Position numbers and translations under genes: made by a program. From Acidobacteria bacterium Ga0077534 (GTDB taxonomy: Bacteria; Acidobacteriota; Blastocatellia; Pyrinomonadales; Pyrinomonadaceae), in contig LNEI01000004.1 in NCBI GenBank assembly GCA_001464455.1, forward strand, positions 1 to 64,000: a stretch of 64,000 nucleotides of DNA, given 5' to 3'. A model generated the notes under the pieces. That model made no database searches. It worked only from the letters and a program-made list of their open reading frames with translations, and was not told where the DNA came from. Within the stretch, counting starts at the first letter, position 1. The number at the start of each line of letters is the position of its first letter. Of the stretch, positions 38,870 through 47,586 are shown piece after piece.

Positions 38870-40417
38870 ATGCAATCCGCCCGCTATTTACAGTCACGAG
38901 ACCTCCGCACCGACCGCTCGATCCTGGTCGGCGTCCTTTTGATGGCCGCCGCGCTGCTGGTTGGTGTGATCGCACTCCTGTATACGAGCGGTTCGCTCGA
39001 CGCTTTTCCGAATCTCTATCTTGTTCCGTGGCTGCTCGGGCTCGCTCTCGTAATGGCCGTACCGATGGGCTATCTGTATGTAAAGGGGAGGTTTACGTTC
39101 GTCGACCCGCTCGTTTTTGCGACCCTTTCATATCTCTTTCCGGCTTTCGTCGTCGGAGGATTGTTTTTTGCCCTCGGTATCTCACAGCCCTCATTTGCGA
39201 ATCTGGTACAGGATCAGACGACCGCGTTTCCGCTGACCATCTCGCTCGTAGCCCTCGGCTATGCCGGGCTTTCGGTCGGTTATCTGATGCCGTTTACGGC
39301 AAAGATCGGGCATCGGATCTCGGAGTTTCTTCCCAGCGCCGAATACTCGCCTGATTCGCACATCACACCGGGCGGGCTGCTTTTATTCGCCGGGGTTTTC
39401 AATACCCTCATGGCTCTGATCCTCGGGCGATTCGGTTACCAGCGGGTAGCGGACTTTGCTTCGTGGGACGGGCTAGTGTATTTCACGACATTGTTTTGGG
39501 TGCAGGCTAGCTTTTTGCTTTGGTACGTTGTCTTTAGGCGGCGAAAATGGGATTTCATCGCGGGGTTTCTAGTTTTCGTGCTGACCGGGGCGAGCCTGAT
39601 CAAGTTCCTTTTTTCCGGCAGCCGCGGCAACATCATCCAACTTTTCCTGCTCGTCTCATTCGCTTACATTCTGTCTGGCAGGCGATTTACGGTTAAGCAG
39701 GGAACGATCGCCGGACTTCTTCTGACCATCGGGCTGACCGTCGGCATGATCTACGGCACTACATTTCGAAACACGAAGGGAACCGAGGAAAGCCAGTCGG
39801 CAGATGTTTACGCTGAGAACGTCCTGCAGGCCGTTTCGCAGGTGAGTAACAGCGATGTCGTCGATACGCTGCAGTTTGGAGCCACCAGCTTTGCCGAGCG
39901 GATCGATATCCTGTCAACTTTGGCTGTCGTTGTCTCAAACCACGAAGAACTCGCTCCCTATGAAGAGATCTATGGCCTGAGCGATAATATTTACATCGAG
40001 ATGACGACGTTCATGATACCCCGCGTCTTTTGGCCCGAACGTCCGGTCGTTTCCGATCCGCGAAAGTACAGTGATCTTTATTTCGACTATGGCGAATCGT
40101 CATATGCGATCACGCCTATCGGCGATCTGCTGCGAAACTTTGGAATTCCGGGCGTCTTTTTCGGCATGTTCGCCCTCGGCTTGGTGCTGAGGCTCATTTA
40201 CAGCACACTGGTTGAAGGCAAACCACCAGTCGTTTGGCGCTTGACGCTGTTTTTTATGCTCATCACGTCGATCTCTTACGAGGGATTTTACGGTACGATC
40301 ATTCCGGTGATGTTCAAGACAGGATTTACAGCGATGATCGGCATCGTTTTTGTCGCGTTCATTGCGAAAAGAATTCATGCGGGACGGCAGCGGCAGATGG
40401 TATCGAAAGCGGTGTGA
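38870..40417 (+). CDS. Wzy-like O-antigen/polysaccharide polymerase
   Basis: 515 residues with about 11-12 predicted membrane helices and one larger extracellular loop (about 300-385) that includes Arg- and Glu-rich stretches and PRVFWPERPVVSDPRKYSDL. This layout and the end of the loop match O-antigen polymerase or oligosaccharide repeat-unit polymerase proteins, which are poorly conserved in sequence. It would join repeat units on the periplasmic side. The ATG lies 12 bases after repeat B copy 1. Confidence 0.78.
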   Translation: MQSARYLQSRDLRTDRSILVGVLLMAAALLVGVIALLYTSGSLDAFPNLYLVPWLLGLALVMAVPMGYLYVKGRFTFVDPLVFATLSYLFPAFVVGGLFFALGISQPSFANLVQDQTTAFPLTISLVALGYAGLSVGYLMPFTAKIGHRISEFLPSAEYSPDSHITPGGLLLFAGVFNTLMALILGRFGYQRVADFASWDGLVYFTTLFWVQASFLLWYVVFRRRKWDFIAGFLVFVLTGASLIKFLFSGSRGNIIQLFLLVSFAYILSGRRFTVKQGTIAGLLLTIGLTVGMIYGTTFRNTKGTEESQSADVYAENVLQAVSQVSNSDVVDTLQFGATSFAERIDILSTLAVVVSNHEELAPYEEIYGLSDNIYIEMTTFMIPRVFWPERPVVSDPRKYSDLYFDYGESSYAITPIGDLLRNFGIPGVFFGMFALGLVLRLIYSTLVEGKPPVVWRLTLFFMLITSISYEGFYGTIIPVMFKTGFTAMIGIVFVAFIAKRIHAGRQRQMVSKAV

Positions 40418-40445
40418 CCCCGCCGCTCAATGTACTGACTCAGAT

Positions 40446-41459
40446 ATGACGGTTTTCACAAACGGCTGTTTCGACATACTCCACGCAGGCCACGTCGACC
40501 TTTTGAATCGTGCGAAAGCCCTCGGTACGAAACTCGTCGTGGGCATCAACAGCGACGAATCAGTGCGAAAGATCAAAGGCCCCGATCGTCCGGTTCAGGA
40601 CCAGGAAGCCCGCAAGGCTGTTTTGCTTGGGCTGAAAGCCGTAGACGAAGTTGTCATCTTTGACGAACTTACGCCCGAACGCATCATCCGCGAGATAATG
40701 CCGGATGTGCTCGTAAAAGGCGGCGACTGGAAACCGGACGAAATTATCGGAGCAGATTTTGTCATCGCAAACGGCGGCCAGGTACACTCGCTACCGCTTG
40801 TCGAAGGGTTTTCATCCAGTAAGATCATCGAAAAAAGCCGCAAAACCAACTGGAGCGCAGGCATCCTGCCTGCCAGTGAGACAGTAGAGAGATCGGCCAC
40901 CGTTATCGATCGATCGCTGAACGAACACCGCGAAGTCTTCGAAAGAGTCATCGCCGAACTAAAACCGACGATCGCCGAATGCGGCCAGATCCTTGTCGAC
41001 ACGGTAAAAAGCGGAAAAAAAGTCCTCATCTGCGGCAATGGCGGAAGTGCCGCAGACGCACAGCACATCGCGGCCGAATTTGTCGGCAGATACGAGACCG
41101 AACGCGTAGCCCTGCCCGCGATAGCGTTGACGACCGACACATCCGCCTTAACAGCTCTCGCGAACGATTACGATTTCGAACGCATTTTTGCAAGACAGGT
41201 CGATGCTCTCGCCGCCGAAGGCGATTGCCTGATAGCGATATCGACGAGCGGAAATTCGCGTAATGTGATCGCTGCAGTCATGGCAGCCAGAAATCGCGGC
41301 TGCCGCGTGATCGGAATGACCGGGGCCGCAGGCAAGAAACTCGCTTCGCTGACGGACGCGTGCATTCTCGTCCCGTCCGAACGCACGGCCCGTATTCAGG
41401 AAGCCCACATCACCATCGCCCACATCTGGTGCGAAATGGTCGACGAGGCGTTTGTGTAA
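40446..41459 (+). CDS. RfaE2-GmhA fusion: heptose-1-phosphate nucleotidyltransferase plus sedoheptulose-7-phosphate isomerase
   Basis: 337 residues from the ATG at 40446, which directly precedes the first strand; longer in-frame starts run back into the polymerase gene. Residues 1-133 are a cytidylyltransferase-like domain (VFTNGCFDILHAGHVDLLNR with the HxGH motif; EGFSSSKIIEKSR at its end), matching RfaE2/HldE-C. Residues about 155-335 are a SIS-fold GmhA domain (LICGNGGSAADAQHIAAEFV, LTTDTSALTALANDY, ISTSGNSRNVI). The two enzymes are the last and first steps around ADP-heptose synthesis. The linker NWSAGILPASETVERSA looks repeat-derived. Usually RfaE2 is fused to RfaE1, encoded separately here at 41649. 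Confidence 0.9.
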   Translation: MTVFTNGCFDILHAGHVDLLNRAKALGTKLVVGINSDESVRKIKGPDRPVQDQEARKAVLLGLKAVDEVVIFDELTPERIIREIMPDVLVKGGDWKPDEIIGADFVIANGGQVHSLPLVEGFSSSKIIEKSRKTNWSAGILPASETVERSATVIDRSLNEHREVFERVIAELKPTIAECGQILVDTVKSGKKVLICGNGGSAADAQHIAAEFVGRYETERVALPAIALTTDTSALTALANDYDFERIFARQVDALAAEGDCLIAISTSGNSRNVIAAVMAARNRGCRVIGMTGAAGKKLASLTDACILVPSERTARIQEAHITIAHIWCEMVDEAFV

Positions 41460-41465
41460 TCCTAT

Positions 41466-41635
41466 GAATTGCCTCCACCTTTAGGTGGAGGTCTTCGGTA
41501 ATATTTTGAAAGGCTTTAGCCGAACAGATCGCAATAGTATTTAGCAGGGCTGAAAGAGCAAAAACACTAGCCGAAGATTCGGCTAAAGCCCTTATTATTA
41601 ATACTTTCTCCTCCACCTAAAGGTGGAGGCAACTC
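41466..41635. repeat. Palindromic repeat family E
   Basis: Outer arms TTGCCTCCACCTTTAGGTGG and its complement at the far end; each arm is itself a palindrome. Inner arms AAGGCTTTAGCC and GGCTAAAGCCCTT face each other. It fills the whole gap between the RfaE2-GmhA and RfaE1 genes. No second copy is seen in the window. Confidence 0.75.
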
Positions 41636-41648
41636 ATAAAACTTTTTG

Positions 41649-42638
41649 ATGATCGAAATTCTCGACAGGATCAAAAACACCCGCATCCTCGTCATCGGCG
41701 ACGTGATGCTCGACCGCTATTGGTGGGGCTCGGTCAGCCGGATCTCGCCTGAGGCTCCGGTGCCGATCGTGCAGATGGAGAAAATGAGCCTCGTCGCCGG
41801 CGGTGCGGCGAACGTCGCGGCGAACTTGGTCGGACTGGGGGCTCGCACCAAGCTTTTCGGCATCCGCGGCGAAGATGCCGAAGGCGAAATGCTTACAACC
41901 GTCCTTACGGAGGCCGGTATCGCCGATCACGAGATCACTGCGGTAAGCGGCCGTAAAACGTCGATCAAAACTCGCATCGTCGCCCACAGCCAGCACGTCG
42001 TCCGCATCGACAGCGAAACGACGGCACCGATCTCCGACCTCGAAGCGGGAAGGGTCGCCGAGAAATTCGCCGCGGAGATGCAGCAATGCGATGCGGTCGT
42101 GATCTCGGACTACGCGAAAGGCCTCCTTGTCGATCCGCTGCTTCGTTCGATAATCGAGATCGGAGCGTCGTTGAACAAGCCCGTGCTTGTCGATCCGAAA
42201 GGACGCGATTTCACGAAATATCGGGGAGCCGCCGTCATCACGCCAAACAAACGCGAGGCAGCGGATGCCGCCGGCCTAGATCTTGGTTTGGGATACGTGG
42301 TTGCGGAATCTGGTAAGCATCTCGCCGAAACGCTTGACCTGAAAGCGCTTTTGATAACCGAGGGCGAAGACGGTATGACGCTTTTCGAACGCGGCCATGC
42401 GGTCGAAAAACTGCCCTCGCTCGCAAGAAAGGTCTATGACGTGACCGGAGCAGGCGACACTGTCATCGCTACCTTTGCGGCCGCCGTTGCCGCCGGAGCG
42501 TCTTTCGTCGAAGCCGCACGGTTAGCCAACGCCGCCGCGGGGCTTGTCGTGGCCACAGTCGGAACAACTCGCATCGAAGCCTCAATGCTTAACGATTTTC
42601 TCACCGGCGATGCCAGCATTCACCGGTCCCACGCATGA
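41649..42638 (+). CDS. D-glycero-beta-D-manno-heptose-7-phosphate kinase (RfaE1/HldE N-domain)
   Basis: 329 residues of the PfkB/ribokinase family. ILVIGDVMLDRYWWGSVSRI and PEAPVPIVQ are the RfaE1 signature, GGAANVAANL forms the substrate lid, and DVTGAGDTVIATFAAA holds the anion hole and catalytic Asp. It phosphorylates heptose-7-phosphate at C1. The next step is done by the RfaE2 half of the gene upstream; GmhB and the epimerase HldD are not in the window. ATG at 41649 preferred over TTG at 41646. Confidence 0.92.
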   Translation: MIEILDRIKNTRILVIGDVMLDRYWWGSVSRISPEAPVPIVQMEKMSLVAGGAANVAANLVGLGARTKLFGIRGEDAEGEMLTTVLTEAGIADHEITAVSGRKTSIKTRIVAHSQHVVRIDSETTAPISDLEAGRVAEKFAAEMQQCDAVVISDYAKGLLVDPLLRSIIEIGASLNKPVLVDPKGRDFTKYRGAAVITPNKREAADAAGLDLGLGYVVAESGKHLAETLDLKALLITEGEDGMTLFERGHAVEKLPSLARKVYDVTGAGDTVIATFAAAVAAGASFVEAARLANAAAGLVVATVGTTRIEASMLNDFLTGDASIHRSHA

Positions 42639-43639
42639 AGCCGAAGATCGTTTTCATCGAGCGAAAGCCCACCGCCTCGGTCTCGATCGAGCGCGTCTTT
42701 CGACAGATCGCGCAGGAGCTCGACGAATATGACGTCGAATTTCAGCAGCTTCCGTACGGATATGGCATCGGTGCCATCGTCAAGAATCTGCTGTTTTTTC
42801 GCCCCAAACCGGCTGACATTTATCACATCACGGGCGACATTCATTACATCGCTCTCCGTCTGCCGGCCCGGAAAACGGTACTTACGATCCACGATCTTGT
42901 ATTTCTCCGCCGCCGAACGGGTTTGCGACGAGCTTTGCTGAAATGGCTATTTCTGACCGCCCCTGTAAACCGCGTGGCGAAGGTAACCACGATCTCTGAA
43001 GCGACCCGCAACGAGATCGCCGCCGAGATGCCGACACTGGCAAAACCGGTTGAGGTGATAACAAACCCGCTGATCGACGGCTTCGTGGCCGAACCCCTAA
43101 AGCCATTCAACGCCGAGCGGCCAGTCATCCTTCAGATAGGCACTGCTCCAAATAAAAACGTCGAAACGCTGATCGAAGCCCTTCGAGGGTTTCCATGCCA
43201 TCTGCGTATCATCGGAGGTCTTACTGACGACCAAGAACGTCGTCTCGCTGAAGCGTCAATAGAATATTCCTCGACTGCTTCGCTGGACTCAGGTGCGATA
43301 GTCGAGGAATATAGAAATGCGGATATCGTAACGTTTTGTTCTACTTACGAGGGATTCGGATTGCCGATAATCGAAGCCCAGGCAATGCGAAAGCCGGTTA
43401 TAACAAGCAATATAGCTCCGATGAGCGACATCGCGGGCGAGGGGGCTGTTTTGGTCGATCCTAAAGTTCCGCCGGCGATCCGAGCAGCGATCGAGAAGAT
43501 CCGCGGCGACGCGGGCTTTCGCCAAACGTTGATAGAAAAGGGTATCGAGAATGTAAAGCGGTTTGATTCCGGGGCGATCGCAAGAGAGTGCGCTGCGGTT
43601 TATCAGGGGCTGATCTCCTGGATTGGTCGCTCCGATTGA
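42635..43639 (+). CDS. Glycosyltransferase family 4 (GT-B)
   Basis: 334 residues. The N-domain opens with KPKIVFIERKPTASVSIERV and includes DIYHITGDIHYIAL and TVLTIHDLVFLRR. The C-domain has VILQIGTAPNKNVETLIEAL and FCSTYEGFGLPIIEAQAMRK, the E-x7-E donor site. The start overlaps the kinase stop by four bases (ATGA), suggesting coupling; a heptosyl donor is therefore possible but not shown. A family A element begins 17 bases after its stop. Confidence 0.9.
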   Translation: MKPKIVFIERKPTASVSIERVFRQIAQELDEYDVEFQQLPYGYGIGAIVKNLLFFRPKPADIYHITGDIHYIALRLPARKTVLTIHDLVFLRRRTGLRRALLKWLFLTAPVNRVAKVTTISEATRNEIAAEMPTLAKPVEVITNPLIDGFVAEPLKPFNAERPVILQIGTAPNKNVETLIEALRGFPCHLRIIGGLTDDQERRLAEASIEYSSTASLDSGAIVEEYRNADIVTFCSTYEGFGLPIIEAQAMRKPVITSNIAPMSDIAGEGAVLVDPKVPPAIRAAIEKIRGDAGFRQTLIEKGIENVKRFDSGAIARECAAVYQGLISWIGRSD

Positions 43640-43656
43640 CGAGTAGAGCATTTCGT

Positions 43657-43867
43657 GTCGCCAACGGCGACAAACATTAAAGCCTAGGGTGTAGCCGCTT
43701 CGGCAAACCCTAGGTAACCGGCAGGCAAGAACCGGCTCGCTGAAGGCGAGCAATTGGCGGCGGTTTATTCGTCCCCTTCAGGGACGGGTCCGATCTTATT
43801 TATCACCTAGGGTTACGCTCGAAGACTCGCTCCACCCTAGGCTTTAATATTTGTCGCCTTTGGCGAC
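43657..43867. mobile_element. Palindromic element family A, copy 2 (MITE-like)
   Basis: 211 bases with the same plan as 34953-35173: terminal inverted repeats of about 35 bases starting GTCGCCAACGGCGAC and ending GTCGCCTTTGGCGAC, with ATTAAAGCCTAGGGTG just inside, plus inner hairpins CTCGCTGAAGGCGAG and CGTCCCCTTCAGGGACG. It lies wholly between genes, and in this copy the terminal arms match at all but about two positions. Confidence 0.82.
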
Positions 43868-43922
43868 ACGACCCGTCGACGCTCTAGCCGGTCTTGCTTG
43901 TTCTGCGCACAGCTATTATTAG

Positions 43923-44795
43923 ATGAAAATCCTCATTTTTGGCACCAACGGAATGCTCGGGCACAAGCTTTATCAGCGGCTTGGCGTGGCGTTTGAGGTG
44001 TCGGGCACGATCAGGGGGAATTTTGAGGATATCGAACGCTTTGGAATCTTCGACCGCGAGAAGATCATTGAAAACATTGAGGTTACAGATGAAGCTTCCG
44101 TCGAACACGCCATCAAAACAGCAAGACCCGATGTGGTCATAAATGCCGTCGGCATCATCAAACAGGCCCCGAACGCACTAGATCGCGAGCGAACTATCGC
44201 CGTGAATGCGATGTTTCCGCTGCGGTTGGAGGCATTGTCAAAACGGTACGGTTTCCGCCTCATAACCATCGGCACCGACTGCGTTTTCGACGGAACGCGA
44301 GGGAATTACACTGAAAAAGACTTGCCCGACGCACACGATCTGTACGGCATGAGCAAATTCCTCGGCGAGGTTAGCGGCGAGCGATGTCTAACGCTGCGAA
44401 CGTCGATCATCGGCCGCGAACTCGGTACGGCTCACAGCCTTGTCGAGTGGTTCCTGAGCAATCGTGGTGGAACGGTAAATGGTTACACAAGAGCAATTTA
44501 CACTGGCTTGCCGACCATCGAATTTGCTGACTTGATAGCAAAACTGATAGCCGATCACCCCGAACTTAACGGGGTCTATAACGTCTCAAGCGAGCCGATC
44601 ACGAAGTACGACCTGCTGCGATTGCTTAACGAATTTTACGCCGCAAATATCGAGATCGTACCGAACGACGAGGTCATGATCGACCGAAGCCTCGACGGCA
44701 CGGCATTCAGCAAAGCAACCGGCATCGAATTGCCCGATTGGCCGACGATGATTCAAAAAATGGCCGCGGAGTCGAGTCAGTACCACCTGCGGTAG
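43923..44795 (+). CDS. RmlD-like sugar-nucleotide reductase (FnlB/WbjC-like)
   Basis: 290 residues. ILIFGTNGMLGHKLYQRL is the NAD(P) motif, VINAVGIIKQ the middle strand, and DLYGMSKFLGE the Tyr-x-x-x-Lys pair. It belongs to the dTDP-4-dehydrorhamnose reductase superfamily. Since FnlA- and FnlC-like genes follow (46371 and 47587), I read it as the reductase of UDP-N-acetyl-L-fucosamine synthesis (C3 epimerisation and C4 reduction). FnlB/WbjC proteins are usually longer with a C-terminal cupin, which is absent here. The final residues SQYHLR and the stop come from repeat D at 44777. Confidence 0.8.
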   Translation: MKILIFGTNGMLGHKLYQRLGVAFEVSGTIRGNFEDIERFGIFDREKIIENIEVTDEASVEHAIKTARPDVVINAVGIIKQAPNALDRERTIAVNAMFPLRLEALSKRYGFRLITIGTDCVFDGTRGNYTEKDLPDAHDLYGMSKFLGEVSGERCLTLRTSIIGRELGTAHSLVEWFLSNRGGTVNGYTRAIYTGLPTIEFADLIAKLIADHPELNGVYNVSSEPITKYDLLRLLNEFYAANIEIVPNDEVMIDRSLDGTAFSKATGIELPDWPTMIQKMAAESSQYHLR

Positions 44796-44895
44796 CGGGT
44801 GGGCAGCCCGAGTCAGTACCACCTGCGGTAGCGGGTGGGGATCTTTTCGACACGACGTATTAAAAACCCCGCCCGCTACCGCAGGCGGTACTGAC
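44777..44895. repeat. Palindromic repeat family D, copy 1
   Basis: AGTCAGTACCACCTGCGGTA, then GCGGGTGGG, occurs twice in direct order (from 44776 and 44811) and once as the inverted CCGCCCGCTACCGCAGGCGG with GTACTGAC at the right end. The left arm encodes the end and stop of the upstream gene. The next gene starts 8 bases after the right arm, so its ribosome-binding region is repeat sequence. A related unit lies in the terminase gene at 53991-54135. Confidence 0.8.
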
Positions 44896-44902
44896 AGAAC
44901 TC

Positions 44903-46063
44903 ATGCCCAAGATCCTCATAATCGCCGACTACTACCTCCCCGGCTTCGAAAGCGGCGGGGCGGCCCGGACTTTGGCAAATATGGTCGACCGGCTTGGCGA
45001 CCGCTTTGATTTTTGGCTGATATGCCGCGATCATGATGGGGTTTTTAACCGCGAATCCTACACGACTGTCAATATCGGCGAATGGAACACCGTCGGAAAC
45101 GCACAGGTCTACTACCTGAAGAAAAACGAGGTAAACGCGGGAGCGATACGAAAACTGGTCAATGAGATCGAGCCGGATGCGATCTATCTCAACAGCTTTT
45201 TCAGCCGCCTGACGATATTCACGCTGGCTCTCTTAAAGTTCCGCCGCGTTAGGAAAACCAAAGTGATCCTCGCCCCCGAAGGCGAGTTTTCGCCTGGGGC
45301 TCTTGAGATAAACGGCCTCAAAAAGAGTCTGTTCATCCCAAACGCAAAGGCCTTCCTGCTCTCAAACGACATCATCTGGAAAGCCGCCTCCGATTCTGAA
45401 AAAGAAGAGATCATAAAACGCCTCGGCCACGGCCTCGACATCCGGGTAGCCCCAAACATGCCGCCGCGTGTGGTTTTCCCCGAGTACGACCAATCAAAAA
45501 AACGCCAGAAGAAAAGCGGCGAGGCCCGAATGGTCTTCTTGTCGCGTTTTATGCGGAAAAAGAATCTAAATTGGCTGCTGGATAAGCTCGGCCCGATCGA
45601 AGGATCCTTGACGATCGACATCTACGGAACGCTGGAAGAGCCCGATTACTGGGCCGAATGCCAGCGAATAACGACCGCTCTGCCGCCGAACATATCGGTA
45701 AATTACAAGGGAATAGTCGCCCACGACCAAGTTTCCGCGACACTCTTCGGATACGACTTCTTCCTGCTGCCCACGCTCGGCGAAAACTTCGGCCACGTCT
45801 TCATCGAAGCCCTCGCAGCGGGGCTTCCGCTACTGATCAGCGATAGGACCCCGTGGCGAAACCTCGAAGAAAAGGGAATCGGATGGGACATCACCCTCGA
45901 AACTCCGCACTTATGGATCGATGCCTTACAAACCGCTATCAATATGCCCACCAGTCAACATGCCCAAATGACGGCCACAGCGCGGGATTTTGTGTTAGAT
46001 TGGCTGGCTGATGTTGAGATCGAGCGATCGAACATCGATGTACTCGGGTTTGCCAAATTATAA
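44903..46063 (+). CDS. Glycosyltransferase family 4 (GT-B)
   Basis: 386 residues. PKILIIADYYLPGFESGGAA with a Gly-Gly loop marks the acceptor domain start; the donor domain has RMVFLSRFMRKKNLNWLLDK and FFLLPTLGENFGHVFIEALA with E-x7-E, followed by GLPLLISDRTPWRNLEEKGI. This last motif is common in GT4 enzymes of fucosamine-containing glycans, but specificity cannot be read. It is isolated from its neighbours by repeats on both sides. Confidence 0.88.
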   Translation: MPKILIIADYYLPGFESGGAARTLANMVDRLGDRFDFWLICRDHDGVFNRESYTTVNIGEWNTVGNAQVYYLKKNEVNAGAIRKLVNEIEPDAIYLNSFFSRLTIFTLALLKFRRVRKTKVILAPEGEFSPGALEINGLKKSLFIPNAKAFLLSNDIIWKAASDSEKEEIIKRLGHGLDIRVAPNMPPRVVFPEYDQSKKRQKKSGEARMVFLSRFMRKKNLNWLLDKLGPIEGSLTIDIYGTLEEPDYWAECQRITTALPPNISVNYKGIVAHDQVSATLFGYDFFLLPTLGENFGHVFIEALAAGLPLLISDRTPWRNLEEKGIGWDITLETPHLWIDALQTAINMPTSQHAQMTATARDFVLDWLADVEIERSNIDVLGFAKL

Positions 46064-46093
46064 CCATTTAATTAGGAATTGCATTTTGAACAA

Positions 46094-46266
46094 GCCGCGT
46101 AGCGGCATCCGAATTTAGCCATGGGTTTCAACCCACGGAAAATTGGAAAATGCCGTTATTGTCCCGTAGCGACGGTCGAATCGGGCATCACTACGTGACG
46201 CTTCGTGGTGAATGACGCTGACCGTGGGTTGAAACCCACGGCTAAATTCGGATGCCGCTACGCGGC
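46094..46266. repeat. Palindromic repeat family F
   Basis: Left arm GCCGCGTAGCGGCATCCGAA then TTTAGCC and a nested palindrome (GGGTTTCAACCC); the right arm is the complement (CGGATGCCGCTACGCGGC). Arms are about 45 bases with few mismatches, the loop about 80. It occupies most of the 307-base gap between two glycan genes. No second copy here. Confidence 0.78.
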
Positions 46267-46370
46267 GACCTTGAACGAGTGGTTTCTCGATTCGCGATAG
46301 AGTAGCGGTCACTTCGTCCCCGTCGGTGCTGACACTAGCGACCCGGTTAATGCTAAAATCTTAGAATTTG

Positions 46371-47417
46371 ATGAAACCATTAGAAAACAAACGAATACTA
46401 GTCACCGGCGGCACGGGTTCGCTTGGTCAGACGCTCGTCAAGCGTATTTTGACGGGCGAGATGGGTACGCCCGAGCAGATAACCGTTTTTTCCCGGGATG
46501 AGGCCAAGCAGCATTACATGCGGCTCGACTTTATGCACCGCGAGACCGCGACGGACGACGTTATCTATCAGAATACACGGGATCGCCTGAATTTCCGGAT
46601 CGGTGACGTTCGCGACTACGCGGCGGTCGTCGCGGCGATGCGCGGTGTCGACATCGTCTTTAATGCCGCTGCGCTCAAGCAGGTGCCTTCGTGCGAATAT
46701 TTCCCGATGGAAGCCGTGATGACCAACATCAATGGTGCCGCAAATATCGTCCGTTCCGTTCGCGAAAACGATCTGCCGGTCAAAAAGATCATCGGCATCT
46801 CGACCGACAAGGCCTGCAAACCCATCAACGTCATGGGTATGACAAAAGCCCTGCAGGAACGCATTTTCGTTGAAGCAAATCGTGACCTGCCCAGTGTTCA
46901 GTTCAACTGCGTGAGATACGGAAACGTCATCGCTTCGCGAGGTTCCATAGTTCCGCTTTTTGTCGATCAGATCAGAAAAGGGCAGTCGCTCACGATAACT
47001 CTGCCCGAAATGACGCGGTTTCTGCTTTCTTTGGATCGGGCGGTCGACACTGTTTTTGAGGCTGTGAAATCAGATGGCCGCGGCCTCACGTTCGTGCCCA
47101 AAGTCGCCGCCGCTCGCATCGTCGATGTTGCCGATGTCCTTATGGGAGACAAAAAATTGCCCATCGAATTCACCGGCATCCGCCCGGGCGAAAAGGTCCA
47201 CGAGATAATGGTGTCCGAAGAAGAATGCTTCCGCACGGTGGAAAGGGGCGATTATTACGTCATCCAACCCGTTCTACCGGAATTGCGGACTAGCGAAACG
47301 CTGGAAAATGCTCTGACACGAGAATATTCGTCGCAAGATAACAACATCGCGGGCGAGGAACTGAGAAATTTGTTGATGCAGGCGGGGGATGAGATCGAAG
47401 CATTTTTGCATCGGTAA
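46371..47417 (+). CDS. UDP-GlcNAc 4,6-dehydratase/5-epimerase (FnlA/WbjB/CapE-like)
   Basis: 348 residues. ILVTGGTGSLGQTLVKRIL is the cofactor motif, AALKQVPSCEYFPMEAVMTN is a family signature, and STDKACKPINVMGMTKALQE carries the catalytic residues, with Met-x-x-x-Lys in place of Tyr-x-x-x-Lys as in FlaA1/CapE-type enzymes. It forms UDP-2-acetamido-2,6-dideoxy-L-hexos-4-ulose, the entry to UDP-L-FucNAc. ATG at 46371 preferred to TTG at 46368. Works with 43923 and 47587. Confidence 0.9.
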   Translation: MKPLENKRILVTGGTGSLGQTLVKRILTGEMGTPEQITVFSRDEAKQHYMRLDFMHRETATDDVIYQNTRDRLNFRIGDVRDYAAVVAAMRGVDIVFNAAALKQVPSCEYFPMEAVMTNINGAANIVRSVRENDLPVKKIIGISTDKACKPINVMGMTKALQERIFVEANRDLPSVQFNCVRYGNVIASRGSIVPLFVDQIRKGQSLTITLPEMTRFLLSLDRAVDTVFEAVKSDGRGLTFVPKVAAARIVDVADVLMGDKKLPIEFTGIRPGEKVHEIMVSEEECFRTVERGDYYVIQPVLPELRTSETLENALTREYSSQDNNIAGEELRNLLMQAGDEIEAFLHR

Positions 47418-47423
47418 CTGCGA

Positions 47424-47572
47424 CTCCCCTCCTGGACAGGAGGGGTGGCAGCCGCTTCGTCAAGAATGGATTTCCAGTTCTACGTGGTTCTCAGTGGTTA
47501 GCATCCATGAATCCGAGGGACCTCAACCACCCCGCCCGCAAAGCCGGGCCACCCCTCCTGTCCAGGAGGGGA
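47424..47572. repeat. Palindromic repeat family B, copy 2
   Basis: Same arms as copy 1 (CTCCCCTCCTGGACAGGAGG at the left, CCCTCCTGTCCAGGAGGGG at the right), with GGCAGCCGCTTCG and CCCGCCCGCAAAGCCGGGCC inside. It fills the gap between the dehydratase and epimerase genes and ends 14 bases before the next ATG. Confidence 0.82.
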
Positions 47573-47586
47573 GCTTTTAAGGATCT

